This document shows positions 1 through 9,134 of a DNA stretch of 64,000 nt, piece after piece. The stretch's first letter is position 1. Each line of letters begins with the position of its first letter. Origin of the DNA: Sphingobacteriia bacterium (GTDB lineage Bacteria > Pseudomonadota > Alphaproteobacteria > Rickettsiales > 33-17); the NCBI GenBank assembly GCA_017304685.1, contig JAFKLR010000003.1:248001-312000 (forward strand), written 5' to 3'. The notes under the pieces were generated by a model that ran no database searches, was not told the DNA's origin, and saw only the letters and a list, made by a program, of their open reading frames with translations. The position numbers were made by a program, and so were the translations under genes.

Positions 1-792
1 AGTATGCAATGTACCTATAAATTTCCCTTCAATTGCACCATCTTCAATTTTATTTTCTACAGTTACAACTTTTTTTTCCATCTCTTCTTTGGAATAATTT
101 TTAGGTAATGTCCAAGCAAGTAAAGCAGAATCAGGGTTAGTTGCAAATTCATAAAAAGCCATAAACTCTCTTCGGCTAATAAAGTCGTTTATTTTAATAT
201 TTGTATGTGAGTTATTATATTTAGCATAATTATTAAATTTAATACTACAATTTACCTCACTTGTCCTATCATAAATTGCTTTATAATCTGTTATTTGAAG
301 TAAATTATTTGATAAATCGGTTTTTTGTGGGTAAGTATGATTAATGAGTGAAACGATACTTTCAATATATCTATCATCCATACGGTTATTAGAAATATTT
401 AATAAATTTAACTTATTACGAGTTGTTGAATTTTGACTATTATAAGTATTTGATAAAGAATTTTGGGTTCGGAAAGATATACTCGTAGCAATTTTACCTA
501 ACGCTTCTTCTGTGATGTAACAACCTGTAATTTCTAATTCTTCTAATGTTTTTATTCGACCAAGAATTCGTACTACAATATCTAATGCTACTTTATCTTC
601 AAAATAAACTTCCTGAATTCTAACTATTTTATTTTCACCTAAGTTAGGAAATTTTTCCTTAATTGCATTGTCAACTTTAAAGTAGTTGATGCCTGTAGCT
701 GTTTGAAAATCCTCTAATTTAAAAGCTTCAAGATGATTATCAATATCTATTTCGAGAATATCCGATTTTATTTTAACAGCAATTATTGGCAT
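1..792 (-). CDS. LRR-like protein, partial (3' end beyond window)
   Basis: An open frame of 264 codons without a stop runs from an ATG at 792 off the left edge, so the C-terminus is missing. The N-terminus (MPIIAVKIKSD) has no signal peptide. Around residues 85-100 (LEELEITGCYITEEALGKIA) and 140-155 (LNLLNISNNRMDDRYIESI) are two segments with the leucine spacing of ribonuclease-inhibitor-type leucine-rich repeats. I cannot assign a function; a host-interaction LRR protein is the likeliest reading given the other LRR genes in the window. A CtrA-type box abutting a -10-like TATACA lies 42-63 bases upstream. Confidence 0.7.
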   Translation of the reverse strand, partial: MPIIAVKIKSDILEIDIDNHLEAFKLEDFQTATGINYFKVDNAIKEKFPNLGENKIVRIQEVYFEDKVALDIVVRILGRIKTLEELEITGCYITEEALGKIATSISFRTQNSLSNTYNSQNSTTRNKLNLLNISNNRMDDRYIESIVSLINHTYPQKTDLSNNLLQITDYKAIYDRTSEVNCSIKFNNYAKYNNSHTNIKINDFISRREFMAFYEFATNPDSALLAWTLPKNYSKEEMEKKVVTVENKIEDGAIEGKFIGTLHT

Positions 793-833
793 TAGATTTT
801 ATTATATGTGTTAATATTATTATAATTTGGTAG

Positions 834-855
834 TGTATATTAACAAATAATTAAC
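834..855 (-). promoter_or_regulatory. CtrA-like box abutting a -10 element, upstream of the LRR gene
   Basis: TTAACAAATAATTAAC at 840-855 matches TTAA-N7-TTAAC in both orientations. On the minus strand it is followed directly by TATACA (839-834). The same geometry is seen upstream of the genes starting at 29951, 12739, 45906 and 26885. Recognition by CtrA is inferred from the known alphaproteobacterial consensus. Confidence 0.5.
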
Positions 856-975
856 AAAGCACAAGTAAAAAAAATACTTTTGATCATTACAGTTTCAAAT
901 ATTATTGAATAACAATATATTAAAATTTCAACATTGTTAAAATTATTAAATTTTTATAAGTATAAATTTAGGAAA

Positions 976-1008
976 TTGAGAAGCTAAGTAATTCCCTAAG
1001 CCTCTCAA
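976..1008 (-). terminator. Imperfect hairpin downstream of maeB
   Basis: The arms TTGAGA (976-981) and TCTCAA (1003-1008) extend inward through GCT/AGC with a mismatch and a wobble pair. It sits directly after the maeB stop codon. There is no good T-run, so this is a weak terminator candidate. Confidence 0.35.
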
Positions 1009-1015
1009 TCTAATA

Positions 1016-3295
1016 TTAATCTTTATCAATGGCTTGCATTGCAGCAAAGGCAGCAAGATTAATAATATCAGACACTGTAGCACCCATTTGAATAATTTGA
1101 ACAGGTTTTTCAAGCCCTATGATAATTGGCCCGATAATAGTTGCTGATCCTAATTCTTGTAACAATTTAGAAGAAATGTTAGCAGAATGTAAAGCTGGCA
1201 TTATTAAAACATTTGCAGGTGATTTTAGTTTGCAGAATGGGTAAAGCTTAAGAAGCTCCGGATTTAAAGCAACATCAGGAGACATTTCACCATCAAATTC
1301 AAAATTTACATTTCTTTCTTCTAATATTCTTACAGTGGATCTAATTCGTTCAGCTTTTTCTGATACAAACGGGTTACCAAAATTTGAGAAAGAAAGAAGG
1401 GCAGCTCTTGGTTCATCACCAAATTTTTTAACAAATTCTGCAGTTTGTTCTGTAATATCAGCTAATTCTTCAGGTGTTGGCATTTGATGCACTGTTGTAT
1501 CTGAAATAAACAATGATCTACCTTTTGTAATCACAATAGATACACCTGCTGTAAGGTTTTTAGCTTTATTTTTAATTACTTTAGAAATGTTATCTAAGGT
1601 TTGTGTGTACCCACGTGTAAATCCTGAAACAATGCCGTCTCCATCACCAAGGGCTAGCATACATGCAGAAAAAATATTACGATCATTCTTAACAAGTCTA
1701 ATACAATCACGACGTAAATAACCTTTTCTTTGAAGTTTACCGTAAAGGAAATCAACATATTTATCTATATCGGCAGTATTTAGCTTAGCATTTCTAATTT
1801 CTAAACCTTCCATTTTCTCAACATTCATTTCTTTAAATTTATCGAGAATTTTCTTTTCACGTCCAACAAGAGTTGCGTATCCATAACCATTGCTAACCCA
1901 AGAAATAGCAGCTCTTATAATTTGCTCTTCTTCACCTTCAGCAAAAATAATACGTTTTTTATCATTAGTAATTTTCTTAAATATAAGATTCATACTGCTA
2001 GATGCTGGGTCTAAACGGCCAGTAAGTTCTATTTTGTAAGATTCCCAATCAGTAATAGGTTTTCTGGCAACTCCAGTTTCAATAGCAGCTTTCGCAACAG
2101 CCATAGGAACACGCGTAATAAGCCTTGGATCAAATGGCACTGGAATAATATATTCTGGACCATAGTGCATTTTTTTACCTGAGTAAGCTGTAGAAACTTC
2201 ATCTGGCACTGGTTCACGAGTAAGTTCTGCAAGTGCTTTAGCAGCAGCAATTTTCATTTCCTCATTAATTGTAGTTGCTCTAACATCAAGTGCCCCACGG
2301 AAGATATATGGAAAGCCCATAACGTTATTAACCTGGTTATTGTAGTCTGAGCGACCTGTGGCAACTATTGCGTCATCACGAACTTGCTTAACTTCTTCCG
2401 GGGTAATTTCAGGGTCAGGATTTGCCATAGCAAAAATAATAGGTTTTTCTGCCATAGATTTAACCATTTCAGGAGTAACAGCGCCTTTAACAGAAAGACC
2501 AAGAAATACGTCAGCGCCCTTTAATGCATCGCTAAGTGAGCGAGCGGAAGTATCTACAGCATGCGCTGATTTCCACTGATTCATACCATCGGTACGACCT
2601 TTATAAATCACTCCTTTTGTATCGCATAAAATAACATTTTCATGTGGTACACCGACTGCTTTAACTAATTCAACGCAGGCAATACCAGCAGCACCAGCGC
2701 CATTAACAACAATTTTTAAATTTTTGAAACTCCGGCCAGTTAAATCAGCGGCATTCATAAGACCTGCAAGTGTAATAATGGCAGTGCCATGCTGATCATC
2801 ATGGAATACTGGAATATTCATTAGTTCTTTTAGTCTATCTTCAATAATAAAACATTCTGGTGCTTTAATATCTTCTAAATTAATACCACCCCAACTTGGT
2901 GCTAAACACTTAATAGCATTAATAAATTCTTCTGGATCTTTTGTATCAACTTCAATATCAATTGAATCGATATCAGCAAATCTTTTAAATAAAACCGACT
3001 TACCTTCCATTACAGGTTTTGAGGCAAGTGCCCCTAAATCACCAAGTCCTAAGACTGCTGTACCATTTGAAATAACTGCTACAAAATTACCTTTAGAAGT
3101 ATAGTCATAAGCCTTTTCAGGGTTGTTAGCAATTTCAATACAAGGAACAGCAACTCCCGGTGAATAAGCAAGAGATAAATCATTTTGTGTAGCAAGTGGT
3201 TTAGTAGGTAAAATAGATAACTTACCTGGTATACCATTTTTATGAAAATCTAAAGCTTCTTGGTCGGTAATTTTTTTATTTATTGTTTCAGTCAT
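1016..3295 (-). CDS. maeB: NADP-dependent malic enzyme with phosphotransacetylase-like C-terminal domain
   Basis: The 759-residue product has the full length of MaeB-type enzymes, which oxidatively decarboxylate malate to pyruvate with NADP in the cytoplasm. Residues about 1-430 form the malic enzyme part, with the signatures LAYSPGVAVPC, IPVFHDDQHGTAI and the nucleotide-binding VVNGAGAAGIA. Residues about 430-759 are the phosphate acetyl/butaryl transferase-like domain typical of this class, thought to be regulatory. An AAGGA ribosome site precedes the ATG. lysC lies 18 bases upstream on the same strand, so the two are probably one transcript. Malate-to-pyruvate conversion is a plausible entry of host carbon in an intracellular bacterium without full glycolysis; that is inference. 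Confidence 0.97.
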   Translation of the reverse strand: MTETINKKITDQEALDFHKNGIPGKLSILPTKPLATQNDLSLAYSPGVAVPCIEIANNPEKAYDYTSKGNFVAVISNGTAVLGLGDLGALASKPVMEGKSVLFKRFADIDSIDIEVDTKDPEEFINAIKCLAPSWGGINLEDIKAPECFIIEDRLKELMNIPVFHDDQHGTAIITLAGLMNAADLTGRSFKNLKIVVNGAGAAGIACVELVKAVGVPHENVILCDTKGVIYKGRTDGMNQWKSAHAVDTSARSLSDALKGADVFLGLSVKGAVTPEMVKSMAEKPIIFAMANPDPEITPEEVKQVRDDAIVATGRSDYNNQVNNVMGFPYIFRGALDVRATTINEEMKIAAAKALAELTREPVPDEVSTAYSGKKMHYGPEYIIPVPFDPRLITRVPMAVAKAAIETGVARKPITDWESYKIELTGRLDPASSSMNLIFKKITNDKKRIIFAEGEEEQIIRAAISWVSNGYGYATLVGREKKILDKFKEMNVEKMEGLEIRNAKLNTADIDKYVDFLYGKLQRKGYLRRDCIRLVKNDRNIFSACMLALGDGDGIVSGFTRGYTQTLDNISKVIKNKAKNLTAGVSIVITKGRSLFISDTTVHQMPTPEELADITEQTAEFVKKFGDEPRAALLSFSNFGNPFVSEKAERIRSTVRILEERNVNFEFDGEMSPDVALNPELLKLYPFCKLKSPANVLIMPALHSANISSKLLQELGSATIIGPIIIGLEKPVQIIQMGATVSDIINLAAFAAMQAIDKD

Positions 3296-3313
3296 TTTTT
3301 TTCCTTTTATAAT

Positions 3314-4525
3314 TTAGTCGATAAACGCATTATGTAAACTTTGAACAGCAAGTTCAGAATATTCTTTATTTATTAAAAAACTTATTTTAATCTCCGATGA
3401 AATTAGGGCGATTATTTCTATAGTTTTTTCTGACATAACTTCATATAGTTTTTGTAATACCATTAAATTACTTTTTATTCCAATTCCTACTAAAGAGATC
3501 TTGCTTATATTTTCATTAATATTAATATGATTTTCTATTAAAAAGCCAGTAGAAAGAAGAAGTTTTTTGGTAATATCTGCTTCTGTTTTAAGGACATTAA
3601 ATTCAATGCTCTCATTGGTATTTATAATCATATCAATTCCAATTTGGCTTGAAGTAAGAGGGGCAATTATTTTTGCAAGTTCTTTAGTATCAAGTTTGGA
3701 TTTTTTTATAATAAACCTTACTTCATTTTGGCTTAAAGCAATACCTGTTACATTATAATTTTCAATTAATTTTTCGCTGTTAAGTTCTTCGTGTAAAATT
3801 TTAGTTCCTTTCTTTTCTTCAAAACTTGAAACTATATTTAAATTTACGTCATGTCTTTTAGCAATAGCTGTTGATCTTGTGTGTAATACTTTTGCTCCAA
3901 GGGATGCAAGTTCAAGCATTTCATCATAATCAACATTTTCTAATTTTTTAGCTGATTTAACCATTCTTGGATCTGTGCTATATACTCCATCAACATCAGT
4001 ATATATATCGCATCTTTGAGCTTTAAATGCAGATGCAATAGCTACTGCTGTTGTGTCAGAACCACCTCTGCCTAAAGTTGTAATTTTATTATCTTTAGTA
4101 ATTCCTTGGAAACCTGTAACAACTGCTATTTCACCACGAGATAGAGAATCTAAAATATTTTTAGTAGCAATTTTTTCTATAAAAGCTTTGGAATGAACTT
4201 TGTTAGTGTAAATAGGAATTTGCCAACCTTGCCAAGACCTCGCACTTAATCCCATGCTTTGAAGTGCAAGTACAAATAAACCTGCTGAAACCTGTTCACC
4301 TGATGAAATTATAGAATCATATTCGGCAAGGCCTGATCCATATGGAGTTTTAGTAATTTCTTTAGTTAAATTAATTAAATGGTCTGTGGTTCCAGCCATT
4401 GCAGAGACTACAACAATTACAGAATTACCTTTTAAAATCTCTTTTTCAACAAGTTTGGCTGAGGCCTTTATTCTTTCAATACTGCCTACAGATGTGCCAC
4501 CAAACTTCTGAACAATAAGTGCCAT
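3314..4525 (-). CDS. lysC: Aspartokinase
   Basis: The 403-residue protein begins MALIVQKFGGTSVGS, the amino-acid-kinase signature of aspartokinases. It continues with TTLGRGGSDTTAVAIA (phosphate/aspartate binding) and DVDGVYSTDPR, followed by two C-terminal ACT-type regulatory segments (residues about 260-403). It phosphorylates aspartate, the first step towards diaminopimelate, lysine and threonine. In Rickettsiales the diaminopimelate branch for peptidoglycan is the probable reason for its retention. It is the upstream gene of a probable lysC-maeB operon. I see no clear ribosome site before the ATG. Confidence 0.96.
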   Translation of the reverse strand: MALIVQKFGGTSVGSIERIKASAKLVEKEILKGNSVIVVVSAMAGTTDHLINLTKEITKTPYGSGLAEYDSIISSGEQVSAGLFVLALQSMGLSARSWQGWQIPIYTNKVHSKAFIEKIATKNILDSLSRGEIAVVTGFQGITKDNKITTLGRGGSDTTAVAIASAFKAQRCDIYTDVDGVYSTDPRMVKSAKKLENVDYDEMLELASLGAKVLHTRSTAIAKRHDVNLNIVSSFEEKKGTKILHEELNSEKLIENYNVTGIALSQNEVRFIIKKSKLDTKELAKIIAPLTSSQIGIDMIINTNESIEFNVLKTEADITKKLLLSTGFLIENHININENISKISLVGIGIKSNLMVLQKLYEVMSEKTIEIIALISSEIKISFLINKEYSELAVQSLHNAFID

Positions 4526-4713
4526 TTAATATCATTGTTTATATAAAAAATTGATTATTAATTTAGTAGTAAAAAGTATTTTTGTACAGGACTTTATCAA
4601 TATTTTAATTCTATAAAAAACTTTTAAATCAAGAGTTTAAATTGTGAAATAAAATTCATTTTTCAAAGTCGGTTTGTAAATTATATTAATAATCAATAAC
4701 TTAATTTGTTTTA

Positions 4714-4729
4714 TTAATATTTAGTTAAC
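4714..4729 (+). promoter_or_regulatory. CtrA-like box in the lysC/ANK divergent gap
   Basis: TTAATATTTAGTTAAC fits TTAA-N7-TTAAC exactly. It ends five bases before a consensus -35 (TTGACA, 4735-4740), a position compatible with activation of the downstream ANK gene. A second half-site, TTAACCA, lies inside the promoter spacer at 4743-4749. Confidence 0.5.
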
Positions 4730-4734
4730 AATAG

Positions 4735-4763
4735 TTGACAAATTAACCAAGCGGTTATATTAT
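4735..4763 (+). promoter_or_regulatory. Consensus sigma70-type promoter of the ANK gene
   Basis: TTGACA (4735-4740), a 17-base spacer, then TATTAT (4758-4763). A strong GAGGGG ribosome site (4781-4786) follows before the ATG at 4793. It is among the best promoter matches in the window. Confidence 0.75.
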
Positions 4764-4792
4764 TTTGAGATATATATTTAGAGGGGATAATA

Positions 4793-5368
4793 ATGTTTTA
4801 TATTGCAGAAGTAGTGAGTTACCTTAAAGAAAAATTATTTACTACGCCTGAAATAAATCCAGTAATTTATGATAGTACTACTAAACTACACAATGAAGTA
4901 ATACATCATAATTTTAAAGAGGTGCATTCTCTTCTTGAGAAAGGAGCAAATCCTAATGTTGCTGATAAAAGTGGTCTTACACCTTTACATCACGCAGTGT
5001 ATAGTGGCCAAAGCCCTATGATTAAGTTATTAATTTTGTATGGTGCTGATGTTAATGCAAAGGATTGTTTAGGAATGACACCTTTACATATTGCCGCATC
5101 ATTTAATGATACAGGCATGGTAGAATTACTTTTGGAAAAAGGGGCAGATCCTAATATTAAAACTACTGCTGGTGCTACACCTGCTGATTTAGTAAGAAAT
5201 GATGAGGAATTTGTAAGAAAAGAAGAAATTAAAATGAAAATGAAAGAAGTTCTAAAAATTCTAGAGTCTAATAATAACAATTGTGATGTAGTAACTAATT
5301 ATGAAACTACTCAATTAGAAGAAATAAAAGTATATGACGATGGTTTTAACTTAGCAGAAGCCATTTAA
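4793..5368 (+). CDS. Small ankyrin-repeat protein
   Basis: The 191-residue protein has about three consecutive ankyrin repeats between residues 40 and 145, with canonical GLTPLHHAV, GMTPLHIAA and GADPNIK elements. An acidic, lysine-rich tail follows. No signal peptide or membrane segment is visible. The gene stands alone between divergent lysC and convergent mnmG, with a consensus promoter, a strong ribosome site and a CtrA-like box. Ankyrin repeats bind proteins. A secreted host-directed protein is plausible, but the sequence does not prove secretion. Confidence 0.85.
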   Translation: MFYIAEVVSYLKEKLFTTPEINPVIYDSTTKLHNEVIHHNFKEVHSLLEKGANPNVADKSGLTPLHHAVYSGQSPMIKLLILYGADVNAKDCLGMTPLHIAASFNDTGMVELLLEKGADPNIKTTAGATPADLVRNDEEFVRKEEIKMKMKEVLKILESNNNNCDVVTNYETTQLEEIKVYDDGFNLAEAI

Positions 5369-5370
5369 AT

Positions 5371-5413
5371 AAAAAAAGGTTACTTTAAGGAAAGACTTAA
5401 AATAACCTTTTTT
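5371..5413 (+). terminator. Bidirectional terminator between the ANK gene and mnmG
   Basis: The arms AAAAAAGGTTA..TTTAAG and CTTAAA..TAACCTTTTTT pair with one mismatch around a six-base loop. Poly-A and poly-T flanks serve both convergent genes. Confidence 0.75.
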
Positions 5414-5473
5414 CCTCTTATAATATTAATTAATAAAATTTAACTATAAATAAGTAATAAAACCTAAAATATC

Positions 5474-7336
5474 TTAAATATTTACAAGCATTTTTCTTTT
5501 CTTAATATGAACCATTAAAGCGGTTAAGGCTGCAGGTGTAATTCCTGGAATTCTTCTAGCTAGACCAATGGTTAATGGTTTGTGAAAACTGAGTTTTTCA
5601 ATAACTTCATTTGATAAAGCCTTAATTTCCCTATATTCAATATTTTTAGGAATTTCTAAATTCTCTTCTTGCATAAATAATTTAATATCAGCTTCTTGCC
5701 TTGCAAGATATGGCCTATACATAGCTTCAATCGCAACTTGTTTTGCAATATCATTTTCAATTTGGTTTATATCATTCCAAATAGTTTTTACTTTTTCAAG
5801 GTCAATATTTGGGTAACCTAAAAGATCATAAGCTGATTTTCTAACGCCGTCTTTATTTATATTAATCCCAAAATCAACTAACTTATTAGGGGTAATGGTA
5901 AGAGATTGTAATAGATTTATTGCATTTTCAATTTTTTGCATTTTTGCAGTAAATTTTTCTGTTCGCTCGCGACCAATACATCCAATAGCTAATCCTTTTG
6001 GAGTAAGTCTTTGGTCAGCATTATCAGCACGCATTGAAAGCCTATATTCTGAACGTGAAGTAAACATTCTATATGGTTCAGGCGCGCCATTTAGAATGAG
6101 ATCATCTATCATAACTCCAATATAGCTTTCTGCACGAGTTAGTGTAAATTCTTTATTATTGAGTTTTAATGCGGCATTAATTCCTGCAATAATCCCTTGA
6201 CCACCTGCCTCTTCATAACCAGTCGTTCCATTAATCTGACCTGCAAAAAAAAGATTTTTAACTTTTTTAGTTTCAAGTGTTGGATAAAGCTCTCTTGGAT
6301 CTACATAATCATATTCAATTGCATATCCTGGTCTAATTACCGTTGCAGTTTCAAGTCCTGAAATTCTTTTTATGAATTCTAATTGCACTTCTTCAGGTAA
6401 AGATGTTGAAATACCATTCGGATAAATTACATAATCATCTAATCCTTCTGGCTCTAAAAAAACTTGATGGCGCTCTTTATCTCTAAAACGCATAATTTTG
6501 TCTTCGATCGATGGGCAGTAACGTGGACCCCGTGATTCAATTTGACCTGAATACATAGGAGAACGATGAACATTTTGACTAATAATCTCGTGAACGTCTG
6601 GTGAAGTATAAGTTATATAGCAGTCAATTTGCGGAACTGTAATTTTTTCTGTCAAATAAGAGAAGGGGACAGGTATATCATCACCGGGTTGTTTTTCTAA
6701 AACACTCCAATTAATAGTTCTACCATCAATTCTTGCTGGAGTTCCAGTTTTAAGTCTTCCAACCATAAAGTTAAGTCGTTTTAAAGTGTTAGAAAGACCA
6801 ATAGATGGATTTTCACCCACTCTTCCTGCAGGAGTTTTCTTTTCCCCTATATGAATAAGCCCATTTAAAAATGTGCCTGTAGTTAATACAACGGAACCTG
6901 CATTAATTGTTCTACCATCATTTAGAATAACGCCTGTGACTCTGTCATTTTTAATTTCCAGGTCTTCAACAGAAGCATAAATAATTTCTAAATTTTCAGT
7001 ATTAAATAAAATTTCCTGAATGGCTTGTTTATATAATTTTCTATCAGCTTGTGCTCTTGGCCCCATAACTGCAGGGCCTTTACTTTGATTAAGCATTTTA
7101 TAGTGTATGCCTGCTTTATCAATTGCTCTTCCCATAACTCCGTCAAGAGCATCAATTTCTCTAACAATTGTACCCTTACCGATCCCACCAATAGCAGGAT
7201 TGCAAGACATTTCACCTAAATTATCTTGTTTTAAGGTAATAAAAAGGGTTTTGGCTCCCATTCTGCTGGCACTAGATGCAGCTTCAACACCTGCGTGACC
7301 ACCACCAATGACAATAACATCAAAGCTTGTATTCAT
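5474..7336 (-). CDS. mnmG: tRNA uridine-5-carboxymethylaminomethyl modification enzyme MnmG (GidA)
   Basis: The 620-residue FAD protein has the N-terminal dinucleotide-binding motif [12 protein letters not shown], the [15 protein letters not shown] signature and the [18 protein letters not shown] block near residue 365, all diagnostic of MnmG. With MnmE it forms the cmnm5 modification at the wobble uridine of certain tRNAs. Length and C-terminal helical domain ([17 protein letters not shown]-like end) are normal. It is transcribed leftwards from a promoter at 7406-7433 and meets the ANK gene at a shared terminator. MnmE is not in this window. Confidence 0.98.
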   Translation of the reverse strand: MNTSFDVIVIGGGHAGVEAASSASRMGAKTLFITLKQDNLGEMSCNPAIGGIGKGTIVREIDALDGVMGRAIDKAGIHYKMLNQSKGPAVMGPRAQADRKLYKQAIQEILFNTENLEIIYASVEDLEIKNDRVTGVILNDGRTINAGSVVLTTGTFLNGLIHIGEKKTPAGRVGENPSIGLSNTLKRLNFMVGRLKTGTPARIDGRTINWSVLEKQPGDDIPVPFSYLTEKITVPQIDCYITYTSPDVHEIISQNVHRSPMYSGQIESRGPRYCPSIEDKIMRFRDKERHQVFLEPEGLDDYVIYPNGISTSLPEEVQLEFIKRISGLETATVIRPGYAIEYDYVDPRELYPTLETKKVKNLFFAGQINGTTGYEEAGGQGIIAGINAALKLNNKEFTLTRAESYIGVMIDDLILNGAPEPYRMFTSRSEYRLSMRADNADQRLTPKGLAIGCIGRERTEKFTAKMQKIENAINLLQSLTITPNKLVDFGININKDGVRKSAYDLLGYPNIDLEKVKTIWNDINQIENDIAKQVAIEAMYRPYLARQEADIKLFMQEENLEIPKNIEYREIKALSNEVIEKLSFHKPLTIGLARRIPGITPAALTALMVHIKKRKMLVNI

Positions 7337-7405
7337 TAAACTATTATAACCAACTGAAATTTTATGAAAAAATTAGAATAAATAAATTAATTATTATTGG
7401 GCGTG

Positions 7406-7433
7406 ATTATAGCAAATTTAGGGAAAATAGCAA
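7406..7433 (-). promoter_or_regulatory. Predicted mnmG promoter
   Basis: Reading leftwards: TTGCTA (7433-7428), 16-base spacer, TATAAT (7411-7406), 70 bases upstream of the mnmG start. The -10 is perfect and the -35 matches four of six. Confidence 0.5.
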
Positions 7434-7440
7434 TAAAAGA

Positions 7441-7467
7441 AAAGGGGAGGACTTTCTCCCCTTTTTT
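7441..7467 (-). terminator. Hairpin terminator after the F-box orphan
   Basis: AAAGGGGAG and CTCCCCTTT pair perfectly around six bases. The stem is the same as that of the psd terminator at 12501-12526, so this genome may reuse one terminator form. Confidence 0.7.
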
Positions 7468-7476
7468 GAAATTTTA

Positions 7477-8922
7477 TTAAGTGCGTGAAACTTTATTTGA
7501 ATTGATACTAGGAGATTCGACTAAACACCTGAAAATATTTTTAAAAATTTCACTGGGTAACTCTCCATATTCAAATACAGGTTTACTTATTTCGTTACAA
7601 TCCTGAACATTTGTACCTTTTAAAATAGGAGACAAAAGTAAAGTTTGATTTGGAGCGCATTTACTTAAACTTAAGCTGGTACGTAAATCCTTTACTAAAT
7701 TTACTATATTACTATCAAAATTTTCAAAAAAAGCTACAAGATGTGAGTCCACTGAACCTTCTCCTGGATTCAATTGCGGAAATTTATTCTTAATATAAAT
7801 AAGAGAATTACAAATAGAAATTAAATCACTATTTGACATGTTTGCATTTACATAACTTTGAAAAGAGGCATAAATAGCAGTTGAAAAGTCATAATTTTCA
7901 TTTTTAAAATATATTAAATTAGTATTTTTAATAAAGTTTTTTAACAATATCCATTTTTTTGATTGATTAACACTAGCTAGGGCTTTTCTAAATTCAGATA
8001 TTAAGGGATTTTTTAAACGATTTACTTCCATTGCTAATGAATACCATGCTTTAATATCTTCTACTTGTTGGGTTAGAATTTTATCTAATAAATTCAATTT
8101 GTTTTGATGTTCAATATCTATCTTTGAAGTGTTTTTTATTAATCTTTTATTAGTTATTGCTTTATCTTCTTTTTCTAAATTTGAAATTATGTAAAAATCC
8201 TCATATTCCTCAATAATTTTATTAACATTTTTTGAAATAATGGAATCACTAAAAAATTCTATCCAAGGAGTATGTTCAGAAGAAAGACCAATTTTTATAT
8301 CATTTTCTTTAAATAAGCTTTTATTTTTTTTAACAATTTCTTTTAATGTTTCAAATTTATTTTCTTTTAAATCAGATAATTTTATTTTTAATATTCTGTT
8401 TTTTATAACTTCATTGTTATTTTTTATATTTTTAAAAAAAGTTTTTAAAGTCTGGGAATTTTGAAATGTTAAAGTTACTTCTTTTATTTTATTATTTAAT
8501 GTTAGTAAGTTTAAAACATTTACTGCAGTTTTTTCATTAAATATATCAACTTTTATTTTTTCTAAATTTCTACAGTTTTTAAGGTATTGGAATAAAATAA
8601 CTTCATTTTGTTCCGATAAACTTGAGCCATTAATTATAAGTGAAACGGCATTTTTTTCTATAGTTCTAGATGGAAGTATACGCAAACACCAATTCGGGAT
8701 TGATACTTCTGATTCACTATTTTGTTTTTTAAAAGTAAACTTTAATGAATCCGCTTTATGGATATAATTTATAAATAAATTTATTAAGCTTAGAAGTTGA
8801 ATATAACTTGCAATTATAAATTCAAAAAACTTTGATAACATTTTTTCTTGATTATTATTTAAATAACCATTAAAAGCTTTTCTATCGTTATTTAGCAAGG
8901 TAGGGTGTGTTTGTGTTTTCAT
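7477..8922 (-). CDS. Orphan protein with a C-terminal F-box-like motif
   Basis: The frame is open from 8949, but the start is set at 8922 because a GGAGG ribosome site stands six bases before that ATG. This gives 481 residues (MKTQTHPTLLNNDRKAFNG). The N-terminal half carries leucine-rich stretches, such as ILPSRTIEKNAVSLIINGSS and FQYLKNCRNLEKIKVDIF, that resemble degenerate LRRs. The middle is helical and lysine-rich. Near the C-terminus GELPSEIFKNIFRCLVES resembles the first helix of an F-box, as in the other F-box-like proteins here. No known family recognised. A TTAA-N7-TTAA box without the flanking C lies about 115 bases upstream (9036-9050). Confidence 0.7.
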   Translation of the reverse strand: MKTQTHPTLLNNDRKAFNGYLNNNQEKMLSKFFEFIIASYIQLLSLINLFINYIHKADSLKFTFKKQNSESEVSIPNWCLRILPSRTIEKNAVSLIINGSSLSEQNEVILFQYLKNCRNLEKIKVDIFNEKTAVNVLNLLTLNNKIKEVTLTFQNSQTLKTFFKNIKNNNEVIKNRILKIKLSDLKENKFETLKEIVKKNKSLFKENDIKIGLSSEHTPWIEFFSDSIISKNVNKIIEEYEDFYIISNLEKEDKAITNKRLIKNTSKIDIEHQNKLNLLDKILTQQVEDIKAWYSLAMEVNRLKNPLISEFRKALASVNQSKKWILLKNFIKNTNLIYFKNENYDFSTAIYASFQSYVNANMSNSDLISICNSLIYIKNKFPQLNPGEGSVDSHLVAFFENFDSNIVNLVKDLRTSLSLSKCAPNQTLLLSPILKGTNVQDCNEISKPVFEYGELPSEIFKNIFRCLVESPSINSNKVSRT

Positions 8923-9035
8923 TTGACGCCTCCATTGGAATGGTTTCATCTATATATAATTCTATAAGTTAATTTTTCTTAATTCAACCGACTTATTAGT
9001 TTTTTTAAGAAATTTTTACTAAAAATTGTTTATTT

Positions 9036-9050
9036 TTAATATTTAATTAA
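9036..9050 (-). promoter_or_regulatory. Weak CtrA-like box
   Basis: TTAATATTTAATTAA has the TTAA-N7-TTAA spacing but no flanking C. In sequence this AT-rich it may be chance. It lies in the gap upstream of the F-box-like orphan. Confidence 0.25.
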
Positions 9051-9134
9051 AATTTTAACGTTATAAATAATAGTTATAATAAAAAAAATATAATTTAAAT
9101 ACTAAATTCAAATACTGATAAAAACTTTAATTTT

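Noticed and set aside
2358-2579. Open frame opposite maeB, and similar frames opposite or inside other long genes
   Set aside because: They are antisense or out-of-frame shadows of clear genes, without ribosome sites or protein-like composition.
8958-8995. TTAATTTTTCTTAA upstream of the F-box-like orphan as a CtrA box
   Set aside because: The spacing is six, not seven, bases.
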